NCBI GenBank assembly: GCA_965218235.1
Contig: OZ244595.1
Coordinates: forward strand, 434,001-498,000
DNA: 64,000 nucleotides
From: CADCWK01 sp965218235
GTDB lineage: Bacteria > Chloroflexota > Chloroflexia > Thermomicrobiales > UBA6265
Direction: 5' to 3'
Below the pieces are notes generated by a model. The model did no database searches. It was not told the DNA's origin and worked only from the letters and a program-made list of their open reading frames with translations. Every line of letters starts with the position of its first letter. Within the stretch, counting starts at the first letter, position 1. Both the position numbers and the translations under genes were made by a program. This document shows positions 26,799 to 36,631 of the stretch, in pieces.

Positions 26799-27563
26799 TT
26801 GGAACCGAACAGGAAGATCGCGATCATCACCGGAGCCAACCGGGGGCTGGGCCGGAGCATTGCGCTCCACCTTGCCGCGCAGGGCGTTGGTATCGTCGGG
26901 ACGTACCGCACCCATGAGAACGAAGCAACAGAGGTAGCCCGGCTGATCGAGGAGCAGGGACCCCGCGCCGCCATGCTGCAGCTCGATACGGGCGACAGCT
27001 CCAGCTTCGATGCCTTCACGAGCAACGTGGCATCCACTCTTCAGGAGACGTTCGACCGGTCCGACTTCGACTTCCTGGTCAATAACGCCGGCATCGGGAT
27101 CAACGCCTCCTTCACCGAGACGACCGAGGAGCAGTTCGACGAGGTCGTCCGAATCCAGTTCAAGGGCCCGTACTTCCTGACCCAGAAGCTTCTGCCTCTG
27201 ATCGTCGATGGCGGGCGAATCCTCAATGTGTCGACCGGGCTCACCCGGTTCACGTCGCCGGGGCGCTCGGCCTACGCCGCGACCAAGGGCGCGATCGAGG
27301 TCCTGACCCTCTACCAGGCGAAGGAACTCGGGCTGCGGAGAATTACCGTCAACGCGATCGCTCCCGGAGCCACGGCGACCGACTTCTCGGGCGGCGTGGT
27401 ACGGGACAACCCGGAGGTCAACCGGCACATCGCCGACGCGGTCGCCCTCGACCGAGTGGGTCAGGCCGATGACATCGGCGCGGCCGCGGCCGCCATCCTG
27501 TCCGACGGGTTCGGCTGGATCACCGGTCAGCGCATCGAGGCATCTGGCGGCCAGGGCCTGTAG
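26799..27563 (+). CDS. SDR family NAD(P)-dependent oxidoreductase
   Basis: 254 residues from a TTG start with AAGGG upstream. Upstream in-frame codons do not look like coding sequence, and this start gives the usual SDR length. The cofactor motif TGANRGLG is at 11-18 and NNAG follows; S145 (VSTGLTRF), Y159 and K163 (YAATK) form the catalytic triad. It reduces or oxidises an alcohol/carbonyl substrate, which is unknown. It is divergent from a TetR gene and probably regulated by it. A strong hairpin terminates the gene 40 bp downstream. Confidence 0.9.
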   Translation: MEPNRKIAIITGANRGLGRSIALHLAAQGVGIVGTYRTHENEATEVARLIEEQGPRAAMLQLDTGDSSSFDAFTSNVASTLQETFDRSDFDFLVNNAGIGINASFTETTEEQFDEVVRIQFKGPYFLTQKLLPLIVDGGRILNVSTGLTRFTSPGRSAYAATKGAIEVLTLYQAKELGLRRITVNAIAPGATATDFSGGVVRDNPEVNRHIADAVALDRVGQADDIGAAAAAILSDGFGWITGQRIEASGGQGL

Positions 27564-27603
27564 CACATCCAGATGGTCGTTGCACTGTCATGCCGGTGCC
27601 ATG

Positions 27604-27649
27604 CAGACGGAACGGGCCAGGCTCTTTCAAGCCCGGCCCGTTCCGTCTG
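27604..27649. terminator. bidirectional terminator-like hairpin
   Basis: Stem of 20 bp with a single mismatch (CAGACGGAACGGGCC and its complement form the base) and loop CTTTCA. It lies between the convergent SDR gene and the peptide-binding protein gene, about 40-50 nt after each stop. Confidence 0.8.
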
Positions 27650-27699
27650 TCGCATAATCCGAAACGCCGGGCTGCGCTCGAGCAGCCCGGCGACGGGAC

Positions 27700-29595
27700 C
27701 TACCGGTCGACCGGGGCGCTCCGGTTCCAGTTGGCGACGTTCCAGAGATTGAGCTCGAACGCGCTGAGGGCGACGTTGTCCTCGGCGGTGTCCGGGTCAT
27801 CGCCGTGCAGCAGCGACTTGTGCATGCAGTACTTGTCCGCCGCGCGACGGACGAGCGGCACGACCGCATAGTTATCGATGACGATGTCGTTGAGCTGGAT
27901 CAGCATGTTCTGCACTTCGGTGATGTCGGTGATCTCACCGGAGCGTAGCTTCTCGAAGATGCCGTCGTACTCGTCGTTGATGAACCGCCCGCTGTTCTGG
28001 CCATTCCAGCCGTTGCTTGCCTGGGCGATGTTGGACCGGTCCGCGCCCGCGTAGTAGCCGATCATGTAGTCGATCGGGGTCGGGTTGGACGGGTTGTTCG
28101 TGTACATGTGGAAGTCGGTGTAGAAGTGGTTGAGATTCTGCTCGTTGCCAGCCGCGCCATCGAAGAAGATGCCGGAGTCGGTCTGCGTGAGGTTGATCGA
28201 GAAGCCGATCGCCTCGAGGTTCTGCTTGACGACCTGCTGCGTCTTCTGGCGGACGGAGTTGATCGTCGTCTGGTACTGGAGCTCCAGCTTGACGCCGTCC
28301 TTCTCGCGGGTATCCCCGTTCAACGTCCAGCCAGCGTCCTCGAGCATCTGAGCCGCCGCATCGGGGTCGAGCTTGCTCGTCGTGTTGGGGGACTCGACGG
28401 GCGGGATACCCGTCAGGATGTTTAGGCCCGGCGCCTCGACCCCGGTCGGATCGTAGAACCGCGTCGCGACCAGCTCCCGGTCGACGGTCATCGCGATCGC
28501 CTGGCGGACCGCCATGTCGCTCAGGATCGGGTGCGGGTTCTCGTACCACGACCGCTGCCCGTCCGGGCCTTCCATACGCGGGTCGGAGAAGTTGAAGGCA
28601 AGGCGCTCGACGGAGGTGCCGGCGATGATGCGGAACACACCCTGGCCACCCTCGAGGGCCGCCTGGATGATCTCCGGCTCGACCTGGATGTTCCAGGCGT
28701 GGTCCCAGTCGCCGGTCTCGAGGACGGCCTGGGCCGCCGTGGCCGCTTCGCCGCCGCCCTTGAGATTGAGGGTCGCGAAGGCCGGCTTGTTCTCCTCACG
28801 GTAATTGGGGTTGGCGGTGTAGATGACCTGGTCGTTCGGCGAGAAGCTGTCGAGCATGAACGGACCCGTGCCGAGCGGCGCCGTGTCATAGTCGCCGCCA
28901 GCCTCGACGTAGTGGCGCGCGTGGATATGGCCAAACTGGCCATTGGTGAAGGGCACGTACCAGGTCAGGTTCGGCGCGGTGTAGGTCACCTTGACGGTCG
29001 TGTCGTCGACGGCCTCGCAGGCCGAGATGACCTCCCAGGTCCCGAGATCGACTGCGTTGTTCTCGGGGTTGGTGACCCACTCCCAGGTGAAGACCACGTC
29101 GTCAGCGGTGAACGGCTCGCCGTCGGACCACGTGACGCCCTCCACGAGCTTGAAGGTAGCTGAGGTGAGATCCTCGGCCAGCATCCCGTTCTCGATGGTC
29201 GGGACGTCGGTCACCAGGTTAGCGTAGATCGAACCGTCCGGCATGTATCGCATCAACGGCTCGGCAATGACATCGGACGCGATGAAGTCCTTGGTGCCGG
29301 AAGCGATATGCGCGTTGAGCTGCGTCACGGCCTGCCAGAGCAGGACCTTGAGCTCGCCGTCCTGACCGCGCGTCTTGCCATCCATGCCGGCGGATGGTGG
29401 GCCCTCGGTCGCGACATCCTGCGGGTGCGGGGCGTAGGCGCTGGTCGTCTGGGCATGGCGAACGAAGAACCCCAGCATCGAAATGCCAACGCCGAGGGCG
29501 GCGCCCTGAACGAGGAACTGGCGGCGGGAGATCTCGCCCCGGTTGAGTTGATCGACCAGGGTGGCGAGCCGGTTCTGATCCTGGGACTGCGTCAT
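27700..29595 (-). CDS. peptide/nickel-type ABC transporter substrate-binding protein (family 5), paralogue 1
   Basis: 631 residues. I chose the ATG preceded by GAAAGGGTTTCCA; the frame continues upstream but is not coding-like. The N-terminus LNRGEISRRQFLVQGAALGV is a twin-arginine signal with a hydrophobic core that ends before a Pro/Thr-rich stretch. The mature part has the family-5 fold, with VEGVTWSDGEPFTADDVVFT and the middle block GTGPFMLDSF. It captures an oligopeptide, nickel chelate or related solute outside the membrane. No permease or ATPase gene is adjacent. It is one of four paralogues at 27.7-40.8 kb and is closest to paralogue 2. Confidence 0.92.
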   Translation of the reverse strand: MTQSQDQNRLATLVDQLNRGEISRRQFLVQGAALGVGISMLGFFVRHAQTTSAYAPHPQDVATEGPPSAGMDGKTRGQDGELKVLLWQAVTQLNAHIASGTKDFIASDVIAEPLMRYMPDGSIYANLVTDVPTIENGMLAEDLTSATFKLVEGVTWSDGEPFTADDVVFTWEWVTNPENNAVDLGTWEVISACEAVDDTTVKVTYTAPNLTWYVPFTNGQFGHIHARHYVEAGGDYDTAPLGTGPFMLDSFSPNDQVIYTANPNYREENKPAFATLNLKGGGEAATAAQAVLETGDWDHAWNIQVEPEIIQAALEGGQGVFRIIAGTSVERLAFNFSDPRMEGPDGQRSWYENPHPILSDMAVRQAIAMTVDRELVATRFYDPTGVEAPGLNILTGIPPVESPNTTSKLDPDAAAQMLEDAGWTLNGDTREKDGVKLELQYQTTINSVRQKTQQVVKQNLEAIGFSINLTQTDSGIFFDGAAGNEQNLNHFYTDFHMYTNNPSNPTPIDYMIGYYAGADRSNIAQASNGWNGQNSGRFINDEYDGIFEKLRSGEITDITEVQNMLIQLNDIVIDNYAVVPLVRRAADKYCMHKSLLHGDDPDTAEDNVALSAFELNLWNVANWNRSAPVDR

Positions 29596-30356
29596 TGGAA
29601 ACCCTTTCATCAAGGCGAATGCGGCCCGCTCATCGGAGCGGAACGACGGCGCCGGGCAGCCGGACCGGTTCAGGGTCCATCTGGGCCAGCAGCAGGACGA
29701 CGACTGAGACGACGGGCCGGTGGCGACACTGGTCTGCGCGATCGCGAGCCACGGCCAGGACGGAGCGAACGATAGACCCCTCTCAGCGCAATGACCGGTG
29801 TCCGATCCTGACCGGACGCCGGACGCGATCCGGGGCTTCCTGACTGACTGGGTCACCTCATCGTCCGACCCGGACCAGTTCCCTGTGGTGGCGGTCTCCC
29901 CTTACGCTTCCAGGACCGCCCGGTCGCCCCGCCATCGCCGCCGTGGGACGGCCTGCCTACGGGGCGGCTCCGGATTTGCCATGCCAATCGACCTCCACTG
30001 CGCTCGATTCGACATCCGCGACGCATCCGCCAGCCCGATCGGTCGGATCCAGGACAGGGCAGGCGTATCGAGAAGTGGTTCTCGCCGAATCGCAGTGTGC
30101 TGGGGAGTTTCCAACGGGGCGCCGCATTTATCAATATGCCTGGTCCGGATTTGCGCACCGTCTGGCGTACAAATCGGCCCGATCCATCGATTTGCACAGA
30201 AATGCAGCATGATGGACGGCGCATCCTGTGCTGCTGGCCCAAACAGGAATCGACCACTCACGTCTGAGGTGGCCCTGCCGGGACGAACGGACGTCCCGGC
30301 ACGGCGCGCGGCGTCGCGTCCCCATGGCGTGTCGGCGATCGGGGTGACGATGGTTG
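29596..30356 (-). other. upstream region of SBP paralogue 1
   Basis: 761 bp between two SBP genes with no supported gene. It contains a 41-nt block (30095-30135, GTGTGCTG-GGAGTTTCC half then GC-GCATTTA-CAAT half) that recurs upstream of paralogue 2 at 32631-32671 with 32 of 41 identical positions. It also holds the terminator of paralogue 2 (30276-30301). Confidence 0.5.
30276..30301 (-). terminator. terminator after SBP paralogue 2
   Basis: Perfect 10-bp stem TGCCGGGACG / CGTCCCGGCA with loop AACGGA, 56 nt beyond the stop of the gene at 30357. Confidence 0.7.
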
Positions 30357-32267
30357 CTAGCGGTCGACCGGGGCGCTCCGGTTCCAGTTGGCGATGTTCC
30401 AGAGGTTGTACTCGAACGCGCTGACGGCGGCGTTGTCCTCGCCGTCCGCATGGACGAGCGACTTGTGCATGCAGTACTTGTCCGCCGCCCGGTTGACCAG
30501 CGGGACGTTGACATAGTTGTCGATGACCAGGTCATTGAGCTGGATCATCGCGCTCTGGATCTCGGCCAGGTCCGTGACGGTGCCGCTGATCAGCTTCTCG
30601 TAGAGCGTGTCGTAATCGGCGTTCACCCAGCGCTGCGCGTTCTGGCCGCTCCAGCCGTTGGCGGCCTGGGCGATGTTGGCTCCGTCCGTCCCGGAGTACC
30701 AGACGACCATGTAGTCGACCGGCGTCGGGTTGACCGCGCCGCTGGTGTACATGTTGACGTCGCAGAACATGTGGGCGAGGTTCTGCTCGTTGCCGGCGGC
30801 CCCATCGAAGAAGATCCCGGAGTCGGTCTGGATCAGATTGATCGAGAAGCCGATCGCCTCGAGGTTGGCCTTGACGACCTGCTGCGTCTTCTGCCGGACG
30901 GAGTTGATCGTGGTGACGTAGGTCAGGTCGAGCTGGACGCCGTCCTTCTCCCGCGTGTCCCCGTTGAGGAGCCAGCCGGCGTCCTCGAGGACCTGCGCCG
31001 CGCCGTCCGGGTCGTGGGTGAAGGAGGTGTTCGGCGACTCGACCGAAGGGATTCCGGTCAGGACGTTGACGGCGAACGGCTCGCCCTCGCCGGACGGGTC
31101 GTAGAACCGCGTGGCGACCAGTTCCCGGTCGACGGCCATGAAGATCGCCTTGCGGACCGCGACGTCGCTCAGGACCGGGTGCGGGTTCAGGTACCAGGAC
31201 CGCTGGCCATCAGGGCCGGTGGCGTCCGGGTCGGAGAAGTTGAAGTTCAGCCGCTCGACGTTGGTGCCCTGGACGATCCGGAAGATGCCCTGACCACCCC
31301 GCTCGTACTCGGCGATGATCTCCGGCTCGACCTGGATGTTCCAGGCGTGGTCCCAGTCGCCGGTCTCGAGGACGGCCTGGGCCGCCGTGGCCGCCTCGCC
31401 GCCGCCCTTGATGTTGACGCGGGCGAAGTAGGGTTTGGCCGGGTCGCGGTACAGCGGGTTGGCGGCGTAGATGACCTGGTCGTTCGGGGCGAAGCTCTCG
31501 AGGACGAACGGACCGGTTCCGATCGGCTTCGAGTCCATGACGTCGCTGCTGGTGGCTTCGATGTAGTGCTTCGGGTAGATCGAGCCGTTGTTGCCATTGG
31601 TGAAGGGCACGTACCAGGTCAGGTTCGGCTGAGTGAACGTGACGGTGACGGTGGCCGGATCGGTCGCGACCATGTCGGAGATGACGTCCCAGAGCTCGAG
31701 GTGAACGGAGTTGTTCTCCGGGTTGGTGATCCACTCCCAGGTGTAGACGACGTCGGCGGCGGTGAACGGCTCGCCGTCCGACCAGACGATGTCCGTGTTC
31801 AGCCGGAAGGTGACCTCCGTCAGGTCGTCGTTCAGGCCGCCGTTGGCGATCGTCGGCACCTCAGTGAGGAGGTTGGGGATGATCGAGCCGTCCGGCAGGT
31901 AGCGCATCAGGGGCTCGTTGATGATGTCGGACGCGATGAAGTCCTTGGTGCCGCTCGCGACGTGGGGACTGAGCACCGTCACCGCCTGCCAGAGCAGCAC
32001 CTTGAGTTCGCCGTCCTGACCGCGGGTCTTGCCCTCGGTGCCGAAGGCGGGCGCGGTGCCGGCTTCGGGCGTCGCATCCTGCGGGTGCGGAGCGAAGGCG
32101 CTGGTGGTCTGGACGTGGCGGACGAACCAGCTCAGCATCGTCAGGCCGACGCCGAGGGCAGCGCCCTGGGCGAGGAACTGGCGGCGGGAGATCTCGCCCC
32201 GGTTGAGCTGATCGACCAGGGCGGCAAACCGGTTCTGATCGTGATCCTGGGATGGGGACGGTGTCAT
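30357..32267 (-). CDS. peptide/nickel-type ABC transporter substrate-binding protein (family 5), paralogue 2
   Basis: 636 residues with SRRQFLAQGAALGVG as a Tat signal. The mature protein matches paralogue 1 along its whole length, sharing KTRGQDGELKVLLWQAVT, GTKDFIASD, MRYLPDGSI and a near-identical C-terminus LWNIANWNRSAPVDR. That makes a recent duplication likely. AGAGAGGG precedes the ATG. It binds an unknown oligopeptide or chelated cation at the outer membrane face. There are no transport-domain genes nearby, so it either works with permeases encoded elsewhere or delivers ligand to a shared transporter. Confidence 0.92.
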   Translation of the reverse strand: MTPSPSQDHDQNRFAALVDQLNRGEISRRQFLAQGAALGVGLTMLSWFVRHVQTTSAFAPHPQDATPEAGTAPAFGTEGKTRGQDGELKVLLWQAVTVLSPHVASGTKDFIASDIINEPLMRYLPDGSIIPNLLTEVPTIANGGLNDDLTEVTFRLNTDIVWSDGEPFTAADVVYTWEWITNPENNSVHLELWDVISDMVATDPATVTVTFTQPNLTWYVPFTNGNNGSIYPKHYIEATSSDVMDSKPIGTGPFVLESFAPNDQVIYAANPLYRDPAKPYFARVNIKGGGEAATAAQAVLETGDWDHAWNIQVEPEIIAEYERGGQGIFRIVQGTNVERLNFNFSDPDATGPDGQRSWYLNPHPVLSDVAVRKAIFMAVDRELVATRFYDPSGEGEPFAVNVLTGIPSVESPNTSFTHDPDGAAQVLEDAGWLLNGDTREKDGVQLDLTYVTTINSVRQKTQQVVKANLEAIGFSINLIQTDSGIFFDGAAGNEQNLAHMFCDVNMYTSGAVNPTPVDYMVVWYSGTDGANIAQAANGWSGQNAQRWVNADYDTLYEKLISGTVTDLAEIQSAMIQLNDLVIDNYVNVPLVNRAADKYCMHKSLVHADGEDNAAVSAFEYNLWNIANWNRSAPVDR

Positions 32268-33045
32268 TGGCGACCCTCTCTTGATGGTGAACGGCGGACA
32301 ACGGCCAAAGCGAGACGAACGGACCGTGCAGGGTGGGGTGGGTCATGGCTGGTGGTGACGGACCGAGTGCCGACGCCTCGACGGAGCGCGACCGGTACTG
32401 AGTGACACGAACGCAGGACTCCTCGGGCCAGCGTTTCCCATTGCGCTCCCGGAACTGCCCGGTCGCCTTGTCCGTGCCTCCGTGGACGCGACCGGCTGAG
32501 GCTGATTCCACGGGTGCGACGCCACTCGATGCCCACCGCGCCCGAGAAGGCACCGACGCCCGACCCTGGATTGCTCGAGCGACGCAGGGTCGGGGTTTCC
32601 CGTAACGGGCGTCGCTGCTGTCAGGACGCGGTGTGCTGCGGAGTTTCCGCTGCGTTGCGGCATTTAGCAATGGGTTCGTCCCGCTTTCCGTACCACGGCC
32701 GCAGCGAGAGCACGGAATCAGCCACTTTCGATGGTTTTCTCTGGTTGGTCTGGGCGAATTGCCCAACGAGAGCAGCCCTGGCTTCGCTGGCGGAGACCGG
32801 CCGCCGCAGCGGCCTTTGCCACCTGGGGAGACCGAGTGCACGACCGGGTGTCTTCGGGAACCGGCCTGTTCCACGAGATGGCACCAGACCGTCCGGACGA
32901 GGCACGCCATGTCCCTGCGGCTCAGGACGTGGTCGGCCATCCTCGGCTCGTGAACACGGAAAGGCCCTGCCTGGCGAACCAGACAGGGCCTTCCGGGAAC
33001 CGGATGTGGAGACAACCGATTCCGTGTTTCACGATGGGTCGATCG
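32268..33045 (-). other. upstream region of SBP paralogue 2
   Basis: 778 bp without a supported gene. It contains the conserved block 32631-32671 shared with 30095-30135, a CGACCCTG / CAGGGTCG inverted repeat (32561-32592), a partial dispersed repeat (32778-32814, GGCCGCCGCAGCGGCC core) and the terminator of the next gene. Confidence 0.5.
32961..32992 (-). terminator. terminator after the NTF2/cupredoxin-like gene
   Basis: AAGGCCCTGCCTGG pairs with CCAGACAGGGCCTT with one mismatch, loop CGAA, 54 nt beyond the stop at 33046. Confidence 0.7.
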
Positions 33046-33966
33046 CTAGATCTCGACCGTAACCGCCTCGGTCACGGAGAAGTTCGTGATCGAGCCGTCC
33101 GTGGTGTCGACGAGGAGGTAGTTGCCCACCGCCGCGTTGACCAGGGCGATGTCGCCCGTCTCACCGGCGGCCAGGCTGACCTGACCGACCAGCGTCGCGC
33201 CGACCGGGACCTCCATCGACGCGACGATGCCGTCCTCGTCGGCAACCGGTGTCGCGGCATCGAGGCCGCCAAGGGAGTACAGATCGACGACGTGCTGGCT
33301 GGTCGACCCGTTGACGCCCTGAAGGTTGACGACGTCGAAGTAGCTGGTCGTGCTGCCCTGCGGGAAGGAGATCGGCGCATCATCGGCGATCGCGAAGCCC
33401 TTGATGACCGCGTCGCCGTCCGGCTGCGAGGTCTGAAGGACCTCCTCGTCGAGCACGTAGTCGCCGTCCATGTCGACGTAGACCCAGGTCGCGGTGACGT
33501 ACTGATAGTCACCGGCGAGGTACTGGATCTGGACGCCCACGCGGCCGTCGCTGTAGCTGGTGACATCCCCGATGCCGAGGACGGTGTACGGCAGGAGATC
33601 GTCCGGCAGCGCGCCACCGAACTTGTCGGCGACGAGATTGCCGGTGACCAGGGTGACGATGGCCTCGACATCGACCTCGTTGTAGCAGCTGATGAAGTTG
33701 TCCGTCGCCCCGATCACGGCGTCAGCGACATCGCCCGCGACCGGCGTGGCATCAGCGGCGCTGGCCGGAACCGGCGTGGCCTCGGCGGTGGCCGAAGCGT
33801 CCCCGGCACCCGGGGTGCAGTCGCCGGTCTGCGGCGACGCGACCGGGCTGGCGACCGGCTCCAGCTGGGCGCCGATCTGACCGGCCAAGACACTGAACGC
33901 GAGGACGAGCGCGAGCAACCCGAACATGGTCGGGACCGCGATCCGCTGGACTCTCCGATGAACCAT
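33046..33966 (-). CDS. secreted protein with NTF2-like and cupredoxin-like regions
   Basis: 306 residues. The ATG 33964-33966 is preceded by GGGAGGGAAAAG. The N-terminal hydrophobic segment (VPTMFGLLALVLAFSVLAG) acts as a signal or anchor. A Pro/Ala/Thr-rich linker with one Cys (TGDCTPG) follows. The central part, with VIGATDNFISCYNEVDVEAIVTL (split at FIS-CYN), looks like an NTF2/SnoaL-type fold. The C-terminal 80 residues form beta strands (VPVGATLVGQVSLAAGETGD) as in non-copper cupredoxin-like domains. The gene at 41491 has the same architecture. The fold assignments come from pattern only. It is surrounded by substrate-binding protein genes. Confidence 0.6.
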   Translation of the reverse strand: MVHRRVQRIAVPTMFGLLALVLAFSVLAGQIGAQLEPVASPVASPQTGDCTPGAGDASATAEATPVPASAADATPVAGDVADAVIGATDNFISCYNEVDVEAIVTLVTGNLVADKFGGALPDDLLPYTVLGIGDVTSYSDGRVGVQIQYLAGDYQYVTATWVYVDMDGDYVLDEEVLQTSQPDGDAVIKGFAIADDAPISFPQGSTTSYFDVVNLQGVNGSTSQHVVDLYSLGGLDAATPVADEDGIVASMEVPVGATLVGQVSLAAGETGDIALVNAAVGNYLLVDTTDGSITNFSVTEAVTVEI

Positions 33967-34217
33967 TCTTTTCCCTCCCGACGACCAGTGCCGCGATTGC
34001 CGGCCTTCACCGGCGGTCACGATCGTGGACGGCCCCCCAACGGCGCCTCTGCCATACCCACGCATTCTGGCGTCAACCGAACGGCAGTGTGGAACGCTTT
34101 CCCGGCACGGTCAAGAGCCAGAGCCAAAACCGTCCCCGCGAGAACCAGCGGAACGCCCAACCCTCGGGTCCGGAATCCGGCCGAACGCGGTGGCTTGGCC
34201 GCTCAGTCCGGCACCGG

Positions 34218-36107
34218 TCAGCGCTCGACGGGCTCGCTCCGGTTCCAGTTGACGATGTTCCAGAACACGCCATCGATCGGACCGGTACCGGTGTTGTCCT
34301 CGCCGCTTTCCAGGTCACCGTGGATCAGCGACTTGTGGATGGCGTACTTGTTGCCGATGTTGACGAACGGCGACACGATGTGGTCGTCGATCAGGAGGTC
34401 GTTCATCTGGATGACGAGCTGGTTGAACTCCTCGACATCGGTGATCGTGCCGCTCGTCAGTTGCTCGTAGAGCGCATCGTAGTCCGGGTTGATGTATCGC
34501 TGGACGTTCGGTTTCGCCCAGCCGTTAGACTGCTGAGCGATGTTGGAGCCGTCCGTACCGGAGTACCAGGTCTCCATGAACGAGACCGGTGCCGGCGACG
34601 AGATCGTCGTCGTGTACATGTTGGCGTCGTGATACATGTGCCGCAGATTCTGCTCGTTGCCCACGGCGCTGTCGAAGAAGATCGCCGAGTCGGTCTGGGC
34701 CAGCGTCACGTCGATCCCGATCTGGGACAGATTCTGCTTGACGACCTGCTGGGTCTTCTGGCGGACGGAGTTGATGGTGGTCACGAAGGTGAACGCCAAC
34801 CGGACGCCATCCTTCTCCCGGGTATCGCCCTGCATCGTCCAGCCGGCGTCATCCAGGATCTGGCTGGCCTGGTCCTGGTCGAAGGTCCAGGTGGTGTTGG
34901 GCGATTCCAGCGCCGGGAGACCGTTGATCAGGTCCTTGGCGACCTTCTCGCCCGACGGATCGTAGAACCGGTTGACAATCAGATCCCGGTCAACGGCAAG
35001 ATTGATGGCGTGGCGGACCGCCGGGTCGCTGAAGATCGGGTGCGGGTTCTCATACCAGGAGAATTGACCGTCAGGTCCGACGATCTTCGGGTCGGAGAAA
35101 TTGAAGATCAGCCGCTCGATCCCGGTTCCCGGCGCGACCCGGAAGGCGCCGTTGCCGGCCTCTACCAGCGGGGCGACGACCTCCGGCTCGATGACCACGT
35201 TCCAGGCGTAGTCCCAGTCGCCCGTCCCCAGAACGGCTTGCGCGACACTGACAGGCTCGCCGCCGCCCTTCATGTTGACGGTGGCGAAGGCGGGCTTGTT
35301 CTCTTCGCGATACGTCTCATTGGCCGCGTAGATGATCTGGTCGCTAGGCGCGAAGTCGGTGACGACGTACGGGCCGGTTCCGATCGGGGCGCTGCGCATG
35401 ATCTCGCCGTCGCCGCCGTTGGCCTCGATGTAGTGCCGCGGGTAGATGCAGCCGTTGTAGATCCCGGCGAACGGCTCGTACCAGCCGATCTGGGTCGTGT
35501 CGTACGTCACGTCGACCGTCAGATCGTCGGTCGCGGTCATTGCGGTGATCTTCTCCCAGGTGCCGAGATTGGTGCTGTTGTGGGCCGGGTCAATGATCCA
35601 CTGCCAGGTAAAGACGACGTCATCGGCCGTGAACGGCGTACCGTCCGACCAGACGACATCCGGCTTGAGCTTGAGCGTCGCCCCGGTCAGGTCGGCGTTG
35701 AGCCCGCCGTTCTCCATCGACGGCAACTCCGCCAGCAGGTTCGGGTACATGCTGCCGTCCGGCAGGTAATTGATCAGGGCCTCGACCACCAGGGAGCCCG
35801 CGAGGTAGTCCTTCGTGCCAGAGGCGACCTGTGGGCTCATATGGGTCGGCGCCTGCCACATCAGGAGCTTGAGCTCGCCGTCCTGCCCACGGGTCTTGCC
35901 TTCGAACCCCGTGGCCGGGGCATCCGTGGCGGGCGTCGCGTCCTGGGGGTGCGGAGCAGCGCCGACGGTCTGAGCGTTGCGGATGAAGAAGCCGAGCATC
36001 GACGCACCGACGCCGATGGCGATCCCGCGGGCGATGAAGTCGCGCCGGGTGATCTGCCCGGCACCGAGCTGACGGACGAGTACCGCGAGCGTGTCCTGCT
36101 GCGTCAT
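34218..36107 (-). CDS. peptide/nickel-type ABC transporter substrate-binding protein (family 5), paralogue 3
   Basis: 629 residues from an ATG preceded by GGAGGACAGCAGCCA. The Tat signal is TRRDFIARGIAIGVGASML. The core shares KTRGQDGELKLLMWQAPT and the C-terminal FWNIVNWNRSEPVER with the other paralogues but is more distant. It binds a peptide or similar ligand in the extracytoplasmic space. No transport-domain genes adjoin it. The gene ends 252 bp from the preceding NTF2/cupredoxin gene; no clear terminator is seen there. Upstream is a dipeptidase gene remnant with its old terminator (36379-36408). Confidence 0.92.
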   Translation of the reverse strand: MTQQDTLAVLVRQLGAGQITRRDFIARGIAIGVGASMLGFFIRNAQTVGAAPHPQDATPATDAPATGFEGKTRGQDGELKLLMWQAPTHMSPQVASGTKDYLAGSLVVEALINYLPDGSMYPNLLAELPSMENGGLNADLTGATLKLKPDVVWSDGTPFTADDVVFTWQWIIDPAHNSTNLGTWEKITAMTATDDLTVDVTYDTTQIGWYEPFAGIYNGCIYPRHYIEANGGDGEIMRSAPIGTGPYVVTDFAPSDQIIYAANETYREENKPAFATVNMKGGGEPVSVAQAVLGTGDWDYAWNVVIEPEVVAPLVEAGNGAFRVAPGTGIERLIFNFSDPKIVGPDGQFSWYENPHPIFSDPAVRHAINLAVDRDLIVNRFYDPSGEKVAKDLINGLPALESPNTTWTFDQDQASQILDDAGWTMQGDTREKDGVRLAFTFVTTINSVRQKTQQVVKQNLSQIGIDVTLAQTDSAIFFDSAVGNEQNLRHMYHDANMYTTTISSPAPVSFMETWYSGTDGSNIAQQSNGWAKPNVQRYINPDYDALYEQLTSGTITDVEEFNQLVIQMNDLLIDDHIVSPFVNIGNKYAIHKSLIHGDLESGEDNTGTGPIDGVFWNIVNWNRSEPVER

Positions 36108-36378
36108 TGGCTGCTGTCCTCCTGCCGCCGGGTCCCCCCGGCGGTCTGCTGCCGCCGGCCAGTGCCTGCGGCGACCTGCCAGTGGGCTGGGTCGGACCAC
36201 TGACACACTGATTACCCCACGACGGCCGGAACGGGCCGTCTCTGGCGTCGATTCCGCGGCGAACGGTCGCTCGCTCAGGGAGAACTGGTGACCAGCCCGG
36301 ATTGTCTCCGGCCCGGCCGGAACCGGCAACAGGGGGCTCCTCCCGAAACTGGCATCCATCGCGAACCACAATGCCAAA

Positions 36379-36408
36379 CCGGAGCCGTTTGTTGCATCAC
36401 GGCTCCGG
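36379..36408 (-). terminator. terminator beyond the dipeptidase remnant
   Basis: Perfect 10-bp stem CCGGAGCCGT / ACGGCTCCGG with loop TTGTTGCATC, 57 nt beyond the stop of the truncated dipeptidase copy. It lies in the spacer 36108-36464, which holds no other feature. Confidence 0.65.
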
Positions 36409-36464
36409 CCGGTCGATAACGTGATGATGCGGTTCAGCGGGACTCGCGCAGGGTCGGACGCTCG

Positions 36465-36631
36465 TCAGGCGTGGGCGATTGGCAGGGGGCGCCGAGGGAC
36501 CCGCAGCCAGTTGCCGGCCATGATTGCCTCGACCGTGAGGGCGTCATCCCCCCGGCGGCCGAGCGCATCCGCATTCCGGGGCAGGTCCGCGCCCGTGTCG
36601 ATCCCGTCCGACGCCGTCTCCGCGCCCTGCC
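36465..36631 (-). pseudogene. C-terminal remnant of an M19 dipeptidase gene
   Basis: About 55 codons that translate to the C-terminal part of the dipeptidase encoded at 37690: GAETASDGIDTGADLPRNAD, then ALGRRGDDALTVEAIMAGNW. It ends with a different tail (VPRRPLPIAHA instead of VLRRHFPERT). There is no start and the rest of the gene is missing. The DNA is about 94% identical to the intact gene over 141 bp. It is either the original 3' end, displaced by an insertion, or a partial duplicate. Confidence 0.85.
36491..36631. repeat. 141-bp direct repeat, left copy
   Basis: Matches 37713-37853 in the same orientation with 8 mismatches in 141 positions by eye. It lies inside the dipeptidase remnant. 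Together the two copies bracket the toxin-antitoxin pair. Confidence 0.9.

Noticed and set aside
30354..32405. Long plus-strand open frame opposite SBP paralogue 2; similar ones at 34089-36203 and 38993-40825
   Set aside because: All three are antisense to the substrate-binding proteins and share the same wobble-driven Val/Arg/Asp composition. They recur only because the real genes are paralogues.
34066..34217. Possible terminator after SBP paralogue 3
   Set aside because: Only 4-5 bp stems such as GCGG/CCGC can be formed, not better than chance at this GC content.
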